Made by a program: the position numbers and the translations under genes. 64,000 bases of DNA, taken from contig JAHQVT010000013.1 in assembly GCA_019634165.1 (NCBI GenBank), positions 62,001 through 126,000 on the forward strand. Direction: 5' to 3'. This document shows positions 17,589-26,332 of this stretch, piece by piece. Position 1 is the stretch's first letter, and every line of letters begins with the position of its first letter. Origin of the DNA: Rhodospirillales bacterium. GTDB lineage: Bacteria; Pseudomonadota; Alphaproteobacteria; Rhodospirillales; Thalassospiraceae. Under the pieces are notes generated by a model, which saw only the letters and a list, made by a program, of their open reading frames with translations, had not been told where the DNA came from and did no database searches.

Positions 17589-18905
17589 ATGAACCCGATC
17601 ATGCTCAAAACCCTGCTGACACTTGCAGCCTCCAACAACAAAGCCGCACGCAGCGGATCGGTTGGCGAGGACGCGCAACTCAAAAGCCGAACCGTCCTTT
17701 ATCCGGACGAGACGGTTGATTTGCCCGAATGGGGCATTGCGGGCCTGCCTGCAATGATCCTTGGCGCAGCGCCGCAAACATGCCTTTTCGTCAGCGATCT
17801 TAGTGCCGATAGTTCGGATGACGATAATGGCGACAGCAGCGATGGCAGCGACACGGATCAATCATCCGATGCCGAAACATCTGATTTCGCGTCATTTTCC
17901 CTAACACTTAAATGTCCACCGGATGCACAAAGCACCCTGAAATCACGCACCATTGTCTGGCAGCTTTCCGTACCGGTTGCTGGATATCGCGATGTTCAAA
18001 CAAGTGCCAATAGTGCCAGTGTCCGCGCACCGGTCATCAAAACCCGCATGCAACTTCACGGCATTGATCGAGATGTCGAAATCGGCCTGCTTGAAATGGC
18101 CGGGCTGGAACAACCGCTTTTGATTGGGCAGGACACCTTGGGCGATAAATTCCTCATCCGCCCGGACCGGGCCAAAACGGATAAAGCCCCGAAATCCCCG
18201 GCAGTCGATCTAACCCCGCCCAAACAAGCCGAGGCAAAAAGCACATCGCCAACAACCGACAAGGCAAGCGCTGCCTCATCATCTGATCAGCAAACCGCAG
18301 CAGCGGATAGCACCCAAAACACGCCCACGGCGAACGCACCAGAAACAAGCACCTCCGAAACCACAAGCACGGCAGCTACTGAAGGCACAGATACTCCGGC
18401 AGCACCGAATCCGCAGGATGCACAATCTGGCGGGACGGCGACAAACACCACCTCAGATACTGCCACCAATACCACCACCAATACCGGCACAGATAACAGC
18501 ACGACTGCCTCTACCGCGTCGGCAACGGTGACGCCAGAACCAACTACTGCGCAGGCAGATCAGGCAGCACCAGCCGAGACAACAACGCCAGAAACAGCAG
18601 CACCGGCGGTAGCCGCAACAACCGACACAACGACATCCGACACAACAACACCGGCCCCATCAGAAACGCAAAACCCTGATACGACGGCCGACAATTCCGC
18701 GACAACCGATACAACGAGCACTGCGCCAGAAGAACAAAACACCCCAGCGCCCAGCGCGTCTGAGGACCAAACATCAACAACGCAAACAGCATCGACAACA
18801 CCTGCAGAAACGACTGCGGCGACGACAACCACAACAACGACGCCCACCGATCCAGCGCCCTCCCCAGGCACTGAAACGGACCCAAAACCCGAAACACCAT
18901 CTTAA
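17589..18905 (+). CDS. Degenerate RimK-associated protease-like domain with Thr/Ala-rich tail
   Basis: 438 residues, not a known named protein. Residues about 34-193 follow the pattern of the retropepsin-like 'RimK-associated' protease encoded at 57830-58363: VDLPEWGI/VSLPDFDV, then a long acidic Asp/Ser insert (74-98), then APVIKTRMQLHGIDRDVEI...PLLIGQDTLGDKFLIRP against RIVISTHIGIGAHRLKVEM...PMLLGRTAMKAGRFLVLP. The catalytic DTGAR is replaced by GAAPQ, so it should be inactive. Residues 200-438 are low-complexity Thr/Ala/Ser/Pro/Glu sequence without aromatic residues. No signal peptide is evident. The start is uncertain (ATG 17589, ATG 17601 or TTG 17568; no good SD). It follows aroC by 57 bases. 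Confidence 0.65.
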   Translation: MNPIMLKTLLTLAASNNKAARSGSVGEDAQLKSRTVLYPDETVDLPEWGIAGLPAMILGAAPQTCLFVSDLSADSSDDDNGDSSDGSDTDQSSDAETSDFASFSLTLKCPPDAQSTLKSRTIVWQLSVPVAGYRDVQTSANSASVRAPVIKTRMQLHGIDRDVEIGLLEMAGLEQPLLIGQDTLGDKFLIRPDRAKTDKAPKSPAVDLTPPKQAEAKSTSPTTDKASAASSSDQQTAAADSTQNTPTANAPETSTSETTSTAATEGTDTPAAPNPQDAQSGGTATNTTSDTATNTTTNTGTDNSTTASTASATVTPEPTTAQADQAAPAETTTPETAAPAVAATTDTTTSDTTTPAPSETQNPDTTADNSATTDTTSTAPEEQNTPAPSASEDQTSTTQTASTTPAETTAATTTTTTTPTDPAPSPGTETDPKPETPS

Positions 18906-18956
18906 ACTACCCCGGCCAACGAACAGTCGGGTCCCCGATGACCTCCTGAACTTACT

Positions 18957-18985
18957 GCGTCGCCCTTTTGGGCGGCGCTTTTTTA
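18957..18985 (+). terminator. Terminator after the Thr/Ala-rich protein gene
   Basis: GCGTCGCCC pairs with GGGCGGCGC (one mismatch) around a TTTT loop, followed by six T. Confidence 0.85.
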
Positions 18986-19092
18986 TGTCAGCACAGCAAA
19001 GGCGCGACATCACCGTGTATCGCATCGGCTTTTTGATACCCGCCCAATAATCTGCGGATTTTCTTCTTGAAATGATGCTAGTCGCGCTTTAA

Positions 19093-19109
19093 TGTTAACA
19101 AAGTTAACA
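19093..19109. promoter_or_regulatory. TetR operator candidate
   Basis: TGTTAAC-AAA-GTTAACA is a perfect 17-base dyad, 24 bases before the TetR start codon, where it would overlap the promoter (a TTGAAA lies at 19067). TetR proteins commonly repress their own genes through such sites. Confidence 0.7.
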
Positions 19110-19132
19110 TAAGAAAAACGAGATACGAGCTT

Positions 19133-19738
19133 ATGGGGAAATACCACCACGGTGACGTCCGCAATGTCCTGTTGGAAAAAGCAGAAACCATCCTGACCAA
19201 AGAAGGCCCAACCGGGCTATCCTTGCGCCGACTGGCCCGCATGACCGGGGTTTCCGAAGCCGCCCCCTATCGCCATTTTGACGGTAAGGATGGCATTTTA
19301 GCGGCAGTGGCAATTGCCGCCTTTGAACGGTTTGCCGATCAACTTGAAGCCGTCGCAGATACCATCGCAAACCACGAAGAACGCATCATGAAACTGGGTG
19401 CGGCCTATGTCGGTTTTGCCGTTGAACATCCCCAGCATTTTCGCCTGATTTTTGGCCGCGAACGCCCGCCCCTTGATCAATACCCCGAATTGCGCGAGGC
19501 GGCGGATAACGCATTTGACGTGCTTCAACGTGCCGTGACCTCGGTTGATCGCAAAGCCAACATGACCTTAACCGAAGCCGCCACCGCCTATAACCGGGCC
19601 TTAGCCGCCTGGAGCCGCGCACACGGGATCGCGATGCTTGTGATTGATGGCATGATCGTCCCGCCTGCAGATCAGGATCTTGGAAGCTTTGTGCTTGGCC
19701 TTCTTGAAGAAGACCTAAATGCGCCGCTCAACGCCTAG
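19133..19738 (+). CDS. TetR/AcrR-family regulator with WHG-type C-terminal domain
   Basis: 201 residues. The N-terminal TetR helix-turn-helix is clear (GLSLRRLARMTGVSEAAPYRHFDGKDGILAAV, about 26-57). The C-terminal ligand domain contains the WSRAHGIAMLVIDG stretch typical of the WHG subgroup. The ligand is unknown. A perfect palindrome lies just upstream, so autoregulation is likely. A DUF2269 membrane protein gene and a GlcG/HbpS-like gene follow on the same strand and may be controlled by it; the 67-base gap to the first contains no terminator I can see. Confidence 0.85.
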   Translation: MGKYHHGDVRNVLLEKAETILTKEGPTGLSLRRLARMTGVSEAAPYRHFDGKDGILAAVAIAAFERFADQLEAVADTIANHEERIMKLGAAYVGFAVEHPQHFRLIFGRERPPLDQYPELREAADNAFDVLQRAVTSVDRKANMTLTEAATAYNRALAAWSRAHGIAMLVIDGMIVPPADQDLGSFVLGLLEEDLNAPLNA

Positions 19739-19805
19739 CCATATGAGCAGCACAGTACCTTTCTAATCATCCAACGCTTTCAGGTACCCGAAACTGGAAC
19801 ATCTG

Positions 19806-20273
19806 ATGGAATATTTCACTGTTAAGTTCATTCACGTTCTTGGCGTCGTCCTTTTCCTTGGCAATATCATTGTATCTGCCGTCTGGAAAATGCAGGCGGA
19901 TCGCACAGCCAATCCGGTGATTATCGCCTTTGCCTGTCGCTTGGTGAATCTGACCGATTTGCTTTTTACCGCTTTTGGGTCGGCCTTGATTGTGATTGGC
20001 GGCATCGGGTTATTTCATGCCACGGGAATTGCAATTTCAGATGCCCCGCACCTGACAATCGGCATAAGCTTGTTTGCCATGGCGGCAATGCTTTGGATTA
20101 TCGGTTTGCTTCCACTGCAAATTTACATGTCCAAGCTTGCAACTGAGGCCGTGAACACCAATGCCCCCGAAATGCCCGCCACCTACGAGAAATGCCGCAA
20201 ACTTTGGAACATTATTGGCATGATCGCGGTCATCCTGCCGGTTGGCGCGCTTTACTTCATGATCTACCGTTAG
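19806..20273 (+). CDS. DUF2269-like integral membrane protein
   Basis: 155 residues with four hydrophobic spans (about 7-26, 45-68, 80-102 and 132-153). The start KFIHVLGVVLFLGNIIVSAVWK resembles DUF2269 proteins, which have conserved His in the first span and are suspected to be redox- or heme-linked membrane proteins, though this is unproven. It sits between a TetR regulator and a GlcG/HbpS-like gene on the same strand. The ATG has only a weak SD (TGGAAC). Confidence 0.7.
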   Translation: MEYFTVKFIHVLGVVLFLGNIIVSAVWKMQADRTANPVIIAFACRLVNLTDLLFTAFGSALIVIGGIGLFHATGIAISDAPHLTIGISLFAMAAMLWIIGLLPLQIYMSKLATEAVNTNAPEMPATYEKCRKLWNIIGMIAVILPVGALYFMIYR

Positions 20274-20409
20274 GGGATTGATGGCTTCCGAACAAGCCAA
20301 GCGCGCCTTCCACCATGCGGAAAGACGTTTTATCTGATTGATCAATATTTGGCAGGCCACATAAGATGCCGCCAACTTATTTAACCACAATCCCCTTGGG
20401 AGACGTCCT

Positions 20410-20838
20410 ATGCTGACCATCAAACGCCTGTCGATCGAAGATGCCTATATCCTGATTGAAGGTGCGCGCAACCGTGCCACCGAAATCGGCATTCCAATGT
20501 GCATTGCCATTACCGATGAATCCGGTGTTTTGATTGCGTTTGAACGCATGGATGGCGGCAAGGTAACCAGCACCACGATTGCACAGGACAAATCCTTTAC
20601 CGCTTCTGGTGCACGCAAAGCGACCCACGAATATGCAGCCGCCGCACAGCCTGGAAAACCGGCCTATGGGATTGATTCTGAAATCGGCGGCCGTCTTTCC
20701 ATCGTTGCCGGTGGCCTTCCGGTCATGGTCGATGGGGAATGTGTTGGCGGCATTGGCGTTAGTTCCGGCACCCCGCCACAGGATCAGGATTGCGCACAGG
20801 CTGGTGTTGATTTCTTCATGAAGAAAATCGGCAAGTAA
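20410..20838 (+). CDS. GlcG/HbpS-family (heme-degrading domain) protein
   Basis: 142 residues, the whole GlcG/HbpS (DUF336) domain. Typical blocks are ARNRATEIGIPMCIAITDESGVLIAFERMDGG, FTASGARKATHEYA, GGLPVMVDGECVGGIGVSSGTPPQDQDCAQAG. Family members bind heme or small ligands and occur near glycolate, diol or dehalogenation genes; no such neighbour is present here. The ATG has GGGAG 8 bases upstream. A DUF2269-like membrane gene precedes it by 136 bases and tlyA is convergent. Confidence 0.8.
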   Translation: MLTIKRLSIEDAYILIEGARNRATEIGIPMCIAITDESGVLIAFERMDGGKVTSTTIAQDKSFTASGARKATHEYAAAAQPGKPAYGIDSEIGGRLSIVAGGLPVMVDGECVGGIGVSSGTPPQDQDCAQAGVDFFMKKIGK

Positions 20839-20843
20839 TCTCT

Positions 20844-20893
20844 CTGTGGGATCGCGGAAATTGGCCAATAATCAGGTCGATTTCCGCCCACAG
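20844..20893. repeat. Long hairpin at the convergent junction with tlyA
   Basis: CTGTGGG (20844-20850) plus CGGAAAT (20855-20861), split by a 4-base bulge, pair fully with ATTTCCGCCCACAG at 20880-20893. The right arm lies inside the last codons of tlyA. There is no strong T tract on either strand, so termination is possible but not certain. Confidence 0.5.
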
Positions 20894-21612
20894 ATCAGAA
20901 ATTCAACATTGCCTTCTGGCCCGGTGATCGGGCTTTTGGTAACACCCAAAACCTCCCATCCCGGCAAGCTTCCCAGCCATTCGGAAATTGTGTCGCAGAC
21001 TTCTTGATGAAGCTCCGGCTCGCGAACCACGCCCTTTTTGCCAACCCGTTCTTTGCCGACCTCAAACTGCGGTTTGATCAAGGCGATCACATGCCCGCCA
21101 TCCTTGACCCGCGCCAAACTGGCCGGAAGGACGGTTCGAAGGCCGATAAAACTGGCGTCGCAGACAACAATATCAATCGGATCAGGAATTTGTTCTTCTG
21201 TCAGGTGGCGTGCATTGGTTTTTTCCATGACGACCACACGATCATCATTGCGCAATTTCCAATCAAGCTGCCCCTGCCCAACATCCACGGCATAAACCTT
21301 GGCCGCACCATTTTGCAAAAGCACATCGGTAAATCCGCCTGTTGATGCACCAACATCAACACCGATAAACCCGGTGACATCAATGCCAAACTCGGCCAAG
21401 CCTTTTTCAAGCTTCAACCCACCGCGCGACACCCACGGGTGCGGTTGCCCACGAAGGGTAATTGCAATGTCTTCTTTGCACTGCATGCCGGGCTTATCAA
21501 GCCGCTGCTCGCCGCTAAAGACATTACCCGCCATTATAAAAGCCTGCGCCTTGGACCGGCTTTCCACCAATCCACGCTCCACAAGCAACTGATCTAAACG
21601 TTTCTTTGCCAT
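20872..21612 (-). CDS. tlyA: TlyA-family rRNA 2'-O-methyltransferase
   Basis: 246 residues: an N-terminal S4 RNA-binding domain (RLDQLLVERGLVESRSKAQAFIMAG, about 4-28) followed by a FtsJ-like SAM methyltransferase fold (DVGASTGGFTDVLLQNGA, VVCDASFI, ALIKPQFE). The M. tuberculosis member methylates C1409 of 16S and C1920 of 23S rRNA; older names call it hemolysin A. In many alphaproteobacteria tlyA follows dxs; here dxs is about 12 kb away, so the link is broken. ATG at 21612. Confidence 0.9.
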   Translation of the reverse strand: MAKKRLDQLLVERGLVESRSKAQAFIMAGNVFSGEQRLDKPGMQCKEDIAITLRGQPHPWVSRGGLKLEKGLAEFGIDVTGFIGVDVGASTGGFTDVLLQNGAAKVYAVDVGQGQLDWKLRNDDRVVVMEKTNARHLTEEQIPDPIDIVVCDASFIGLRTVLPASLARVKDGGHVIALIKPQFEVGKERVGKKGVVREPELHQEVCDTISEWLGSLPGWEVLGVTKSPITGPEGNVEFLICGRKST

Positions 21613-21746
21613 GGCTGCGTTTTAACGCACCACAGAAAAAAGGTCACCCCGGAAACGCAAAACGCCTTGCTTTCAGTCTCCAATGCGTGAGAATACATCG
21701 CTCAAACACCTCATAATATATTGACTAGAATAGAAACGATCAGAAA

Positions 21747-22829
21747 TTGAAAATTCTTTATCTTTCATCAAGCTCTGTGCCGTCGGAAATGGCCAATGCT
21801 GTTCATGTTATGCATATGTGTGACGCCTTCAAATCACTTGGGCATAACGTGACCTTGTTTTGCTACCACGGCACGCATGATGATCCGTTTACCTATTACA
21901 AAACCAAGAATAATTTTTATCTCGAACAAATTCATCAGAACCCGATCCCTTTTTGCGGTCGGTTGATTGATTCTCTACGCGTGCGCTACAAATATCAACG
22001 ACGAGAGGATTTTGACCTATTTTATGGGCGCAACCTACTGGGCCTGTGGGCGCTTCGCAACAATGGCACTCCAATCATTTATGAATCACATGCATTGCCA
22101 CCTTCAAACACCCATACCAAATTCGAAAGAGAAATATTCCAGTCGCGCAATTTTAAAAAGCTTGTGGTGATTACGGAAAAATTAAAGGAAAAGTACCTTG
22201 AAATCTTTCCGTTTCTGTCCGAAAGCACTGTCTCAGTCGCCCATGATGCAGCGAACGTATCAACGGCGCAGACCATGCCAAGCTATGAGAAAAAGAATAA
22301 ATTGCGGGTTGGATACGTAGGAACACTCAGCACAGGCAAAGGCGCTGAAATTATCTACAATCTAGCCAAAGAAAACCCGCAACACGAATTTCATCTGGTT
22401 GGACGACTAGCGCCAGACTGCAAGCAAATTCTAGAAAGTGCATCATCAAACGTCTACCTGTACGGGCACCTTCCTCACCGTGAACTCGACCACATTTATC
22501 CAACATTTGACATAGCACTGCTACCAAACCAGTCGACAATGCCAGTTGGAAACCGCGATATCGGCGCTTGGAACAGCCCAATGAAGCTGTTCGAATATAT
22601 GGCTTATAAACTTCCGATTATTGCATCCGACCTTCCCAACCTTCGGGAAATCATTACAGATCAGGAAAATGGCCTTTTAGCACTTCACGATTCCGTCGAA
22701 GATTGGTCAGCCAAACTTCAACAACTTGCCAACGATGCAGGACTGCGTGCACGTCTAGGTTCGCAAGCGTTACAAACACTGCACCAAGGCCACACTTGGC
22801 ATGCACGGGCGGAACAGGTTTTGCTGTAA
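21747..22829 (+). CDS. Family 4 glycosyltransferase (GT-B)
   Basis: 360 residues. The N-terminal half starts KILYLSSSSVPSEMANAVHV, as in GT4 sugar transferases, and the C-terminal half has the GT-B nucleotide-sugar site (GYVGTLSTGKG, then SPMKLFEYMAYKLPIIASDLPNLREII with the E-x7-E-like motif). It probably adds a sugar in capsule, EPS or O-antigen synthesis at the cytoplasmic face. The start is TTG at 21747; no better start exists. Its TAA overlaps the ATG of the next gene (TAATG), so the two are translationally coupled. GC is lower than in flanking genes. Confidence 0.85.
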   Translation: MKILYLSSSSVPSEMANAVHVMHMCDAFKSLGHNVTLFCYHGTHDDPFTYYKTKNNFYLEQIHQNPIPFCGRLIDSLRVRYKYQRREDFDLFYGRNLLGLWALRNNGTPIIYESHALPPSNTHTKFEREIFQSRNFKKLVVITEKLKEKYLEIFPFLSESTVSVAHDAANVSTAQTMPSYEKKNKLRVGYVGTLSTGKGAEIIYNLAKENPQHEFHLVGRLAPDCKQILESASSNVYLYGHLPHRELDHIYPTFDIALLPNQSTMPVGNRDIGAWNSPMKLFEYMAYKLPIIASDLPNLREIITDQENGLLALHDSVEDWSAKLQQLANDAGLRARLGSQALQTLHQGHTWHARAEQVLL

Positions 22830-24055
22830 TGCGTCTACATTCTCGAATTTTGTTATTGTCCGGCTTGTTCTTCGTCATGATTTTCGGCTGGAAAGTAACA
22901 GCCCTTTGGGACCTTTCTGTCCTGATCTGTCTTCCTGTTTATCTCTATGCGCTTTGCAAACCACGTAACTTACCAAAATTAATATCCACGTCGCTTTGGA
23001 TCTCGGCAACACTTATCGGTCTTATCGCATATGAGATATGGCAGTTTTCGCGCAACGATCCGTCCTCAATGCAATGGATTTTGCGCACGATCAGAAGTGC
23101 GATTAGCTTTGGAGCCGTGTTTATAGTCGTTGACAAAATGCGCAAAGACAATAACCACAATTATACACAGCAAATATTACTTGCTTTGGCCTTCGCAATA
23201 TCAGCTCACGCGATAATCGCCAGCATATCACAAATATCAGACAACTTCCGATCTGTAATATACGCAATGACGTCTGCGGCAGAATATGTCAACGAAATCA
23301 CCATGGCGATGGATAACAGACCATTGGGCTTGACTTACAGCCTTTCACTCACATCATTCTTATACTTTATTGCGATTGCTATTCTCATCACGCACCAAAC
23401 CACTGGGAAGGCTGGACTAATCGCGGTCAACGTGATTGCATGTATATTGACAGCAAGAACGGGAATAGTATTTTTTCCTCTTTTGATTTTGTTGTCCTAC
23501 AAAAAAATATTGCGCACAAATACTAAGAAATTAATCTTCGGCAGCATTACAGCAGCCGTCACGATAGCTGCCACCGTCAACCTGAGCCCTTGGCCTCTTT
23601 CAACTCAATACCAACGCATACACGAGATATTTGTTTTCTTAACCACACCATCGCAAAGCGTATTTGGTCAGCAGTTTACGACCATGTGGCATATACCTAA
23701 TGATTGGGGGCAACTATTATTTGGTAACTCGCTAACAGGTAGAGAAGAGGAGTATTATGTTGCCTCAGATGTCGGCTACGTCCTTACGATTTATGGAACT
23801 GGCTTGATAGGACTATTCCTGATGCTTCTACCGGTTCTGATTGCCATTTTTACATCGTTTAAAATGCTTAGCTCAAAGTCGGAATATGGACTTCTCGCCC
23901 TCGTCATACTCGCCAGCTATCTTGTTTTGAATGTCAAAGAACTTGCTTTGATGACAAGAACAGTTTGGCCGGTAATTTGCGTATTCATCAGTATTTCTTT
24001 GTTGGAATATCAAGCTCTAAGAAAGCGTCAGAATGGGGATGATACTTCGCAATAA
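22829..24055 (+). CDS. O-antigen polymerase/ligase-like membrane protein
   Basis: 408 residues with about ten to twelve hydrophobic spans and one longer periplasmic stretch (about 275-335, including the GNSLTGREEEYYVASDVGY region that precedes a span). This layout fits Wzy polymerases and WaaL-type ligases, but these families diverge so fast that the two cannot be told apart here. It starts at the ATG overlapping the stop of the glycosyltransferase gene and its own 3' end overlaps the flippase start by 23 bases, so all three form one coupled unit. GC is low. Confidence 0.75.
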   Translation: MRLHSRILLLSGLFFVMIFGWKVTALWDLSVLICLPVYLYALCKPRNLPKLISTSLWISATLIGLIAYEIWQFSRNDPSSMQWILRTIRSAISFGAVFIVVDKMRKDNNHNYTQQILLALAFAISAHAIIASISQISDNFRSVIYAMTSAAEYVNEITMAMDNRPLGLTYSLSLTSFLYFIAIAILITHQTTGKAGLIAVNVIACILTARTGIVFFPLLILLSYKKILRTNTKKLIFGSITAAVTIAATVNLSPWPLSTQYQRIHEIFVFLTTPSQSVFGQQFTTMWHIPNDWGQLLFGNSLTGREEEYYVASDVGYVLTIYGTGLIGLFLMLLPVLIAIFTSFKMLSSKSEYGLLALVILASYLVLNVKELALMTRTVWPVICVFISISLLEYQALRKRQNGDDTSQ

Positions 24056-25325
24056 GCTGCTTAAAGATGCCTCATTGCTGCTTGGTGGGAATGTCATCAA
24101 TGCCGGGTGTCAACTTGCAACAACTTTGTTGCTTGCCAACGCACTTCCCGCAGCAGACTGGGGTGCAATTGCTGTCATCATTTCCTATGTTCTGGTCACT
24201 GAAACGCTGTTTGCAACCAAGAACTGGCAGCTTGTTTCATCGCACGCTTATGCCTATCTCGATAAGACCCCAAGACGCTTTGGCGCACATTTTTCGACTT
24301 TCTTCACGGCAGAACTTATCACCAACCTGCTAGCGACATTTTTTGCCGTACTGCTTTTACCTACTGCGATGTATTTCATGAATCTTCCGCCGGACTATTT
24401 TCTGGCGGGGTGCATTTACAGCACCTCAATCCTGTTTCGATTTTCAGGAAGTGCCGGCGCTATTTTACGCCTTTCAAACAAATACCTTTGGCAATCTACT
24501 CATGCAGCAACACTCGGAATTGCAAGGCTCGCCGGTATCTCTTCGACTCTTTACGTAAGCCAGGATCCGGCCATCCTACTTACCTGTCTTGCTGTGATTG
24601 AGAGCATTTGGCATATCGGGTTGGCCAGTGCAGCTTGGATTATACTAAAACAACGCGGTGTCTTAGCAGCAGATTTAACACGCAACATTGTAAGGCGATT
24701 AAAAAATCAAAACTGGACGCTCGTAGCGACATCTCACTTCACCAATCTGGTCAAAGTAGCAACACGCGAACTTGATGTCCTATTTGTATCGGCCTTTAGC
24801 GGACCGGATAGCGCCGGTGTTATAAAAGTACTTAAGTCCATTCTACGATCAGTCTTGATCCTGTCTGATCCGCTTGCAAATGCTGCATTTCCACGCTTTA
24901 TTGCATTCCAAAATCAAGACAACATAGCCTCAAACATAAGAAAGCTTCTCCGCACTTTGATCGTTTTCGGAAGCGCTATTGCAACCGCAGCACTTGCAGC
25001 GATTTCAATTGTGATCGCCTTATTTTGGGCGAAGTTCAGTAACCTTCCTATCCCGACAGAAAGTGGGTATTTTCTGACATATGCAATGGGCATTTGGATC
25101 GCAGTCACATTTTTCTGCCTGCCGCCCGCCAATCTTGCTCTCAAACGATATAGCTATGCATTGAAACTGAATTGTATTTTGGCAGCCCTATACGTGACCG
25201 GCTTGCTAAGCCTTATTCCACTTTACGGTGCAACAGGTGCCGGAATTGCTTTTGCAATTACACAGACCGCGTGGGCAGCGTCCTATCTGAGTTCATTCAA
25301 AACCCTTGCACGCTCTGCAACCTAG
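24033..25325 (+). CDS. Polysaccharide flippase (Wzx/MATE-like)
   Basis: 430 residues with about twelve hydrophobic segments, in the pattern of the polysaccharide transporter/Wzx group of the MOP superfamily (N-terminal LLKDASLLLGGNVINAGCQLATTLLLANALP, C-terminal LIPLYGATGAGIAFAITQTAW). It would flip undecaprenyl-linked oligosaccharide across the inner membrane. The ATG at 24033 overlaps the upstream gene; ATG at 24039 is also possible. It is the last gene of the three-gene polysaccharide cassette and is convergent with the GntR gene. Confidence 0.8.
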   Translation: MGMILRNKLLKDASLLLGGNVINAGCQLATTLLLANALPAADWGAIAVIISYVLVTETLFATKNWQLVSSHAYAYLDKTPRRFGAHFSTFFTAELITNLLATFFAVLLLPTAMYFMNLPPDYFLAGCIYSTSILFRFSGSAGAILRLSNKYLWQSTHAATLGIARLAGISSTLYVSQDPAILLTCLAVIESIWHIGLASAAWIILKQRGVLAADLTRNIVRRLKNQNWTLVATSHFTNLVKVATRELDVLFVSAFSGPDSAGVIKVLKSILRSVLILSDPLANAAFPRFIAFQNQDNIASNIRKLLRTLIVFGSAIATAALAAISIVIALFWAKFSNLPIPTESGYFLTYAMGIWIAVTFFCLPPANLALKRYSYALKLNCILAALYVTGLLSLIPLYGATGAGIAFAITQTAWAASYLSSFKTLARSAT

Positions 25326-25335
25326 TTCCTCTTGC

Positions 25336-26013
25336 CTAACTGGCCAGCGGCTCCAGATAGCCGCGCGGGACGATGGCAAGAAGGTCATTAAGCGCCTCGC
25401 CCTGAACGGCGACATGCTGATGCATCAGCGTGCCGGCAGTATCCGCCTCGCCGTTTGATATGGCGTGTAAGATATCGGCATGTTCTTTGTTTGAGCGTTT
25501 AACACGCCCAGGACGATGAAGCTGTAGGCGGCGATAAGGCGCAAGGCGATTGCGGACGTTTTTGGTCTGGCGTTCAAGGAAACTGTTGCGGCACCCGGCA
25601 TAGATTGCTTCGTGGAAGCTAACATTTGCTTCGTAATAGGCATCGGCATCTGCATGTTCCTGAAGCGCACTACAAACTTCACCCAATGCAATCAGGTTAT
25701 CAATATCAACACGTGGCATCCGACGTGCGGCAAGACGTGCGCACATGGCTTCAAGTTCAGCCATGACTTCAAACATCTCGATCAATTCACCGACAGTGAT
25801 AGAAGCAACAATCGTCCCACGGCGGGGCATGGTCGCAACAAGCCCGGAACTGGCAAGCGTTTGCAAGGCTTCGCGCACGGGTGTTCGTGAAACACCGAAC
25901 CGTTCACTCAGCGAGCGTTCGTCAAGCTTGTCTCCCGGTTTAAGGACACCGGTCACAATATCGCGTTCAAGTTTTTGCACCAGATCGGTAGCAAGCTTTC
26001 CGTTTTGCGCCAT
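25336..26013 (-). CDS. FCD-type GntR repressor of the malonate genes
   Basis: 225 residues. N-terminal GntR winged helix (LKPGDKLDERSLSERFGVSRTPVREALQTL) and C-terminal all-helical FCD ligand domain with metal-binding-type residues (His in VSFHEAIYAG and HADILHAI). ATG at 26013 is chosen because GAGGG lies just upstream; an in-frame start at 26040 would overlap the operator. It is divergent from the TRAP-matAB operon and very probably controls it with malonate or malonyl-CoA as signal, as for GtrA/MatR-like regulators in rhizobia. Candidate operators lie at 26041 and 26196. Confidence 0.85.
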   Translation of the reverse strand: MAQNGKLATDLVQKLERDIVTGVLKPGDKLDERSLSERFGVSRTPVREALQTLASSGLVATMPRRGTIVASITVGELIEMFEVMAELEAMCARLAARRMPRVDIDNLIALGEVCSALQEHADADAYYEANVSFHEAIYAGCRNSFLERQTKNVRNRLAPYRRLQLHRPGRVKRSNKEHADILHAISNGEADTAGTLMHQHVAVQGEALNDLLAIVPRGYLEPLAS

Positions 26014-26040
26014 AAACGCCCTCTTTTGGCAACCATTCAC

Positions 26041-26050
26041 TGGTATACCA
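26041..26050. promoter_or_regulatory. GntR operator candidate 1 (TGGTATACCA)
   Basis: A perfect 10-base palindrome of the TGGT-N2-ACCA form bound by FadR/FCD regulators, 28 bases before the gntR start codon. It would give autorepression. Confidence 0.7.
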
Positions 26051-26332
26051 GAACATATAATGTGGTACTAATCAAAGCCTTTTATACGCTGCTCCGCACC
26101 GTTTCTGTGTTGCACTGCAAAAGTTAAATCGCTGTTATTCAATATTATCAGGCAAATACTGGCGCAGGCGATTGTGGCACCGCAAAATGCATTTCTGGTA
26201 TACAAAATTGCATAGACAGCATGCCAGAAATCTGTAACGCTCCCAACCAGTGCGAGAACCGCACCAATAACAAGACACGTAAAAAGCTTATAAACGTGCA
26301 CCCAAAACGCATGCTTCATCCGGGAGGAAAAG
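26051..26332. other. Divergent control region of the malonate unit
   Basis: About 280 bases without a gene, between the gntR start and the TRAP binding-protein gene. It contains operator candidate 2 at 26196-26205, a weaker TGGTACTA at 26063-26070, and the strong SD GGGAGGAAA directly before 26333. No terminator is seen. Confidence 0.6.
26196..26205. promoter_or_regulatory. GntR operator candidate 2 (TGGTATACAA)
   Basis: Matches the palindrome at 26041 in nine of ten bases and lies 127 bases before the TRAP operon start, on the side of that promoter. Confidence 0.6.

Noticed and set aside
18189-18900. Thr/Ala-rich coding repeats that look like a possible satellite or CRISPR-like array
   Set aside because: They are codon-level low complexity in an open frame; there are no constant-length repeats and spacers.
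20281-20337. 18-codon frame with a GGGG before its ATG, between the DUF2269-like and GlcG-like genes
   Set aside because: Very short, polar and without a terminator or other support; likely chance.
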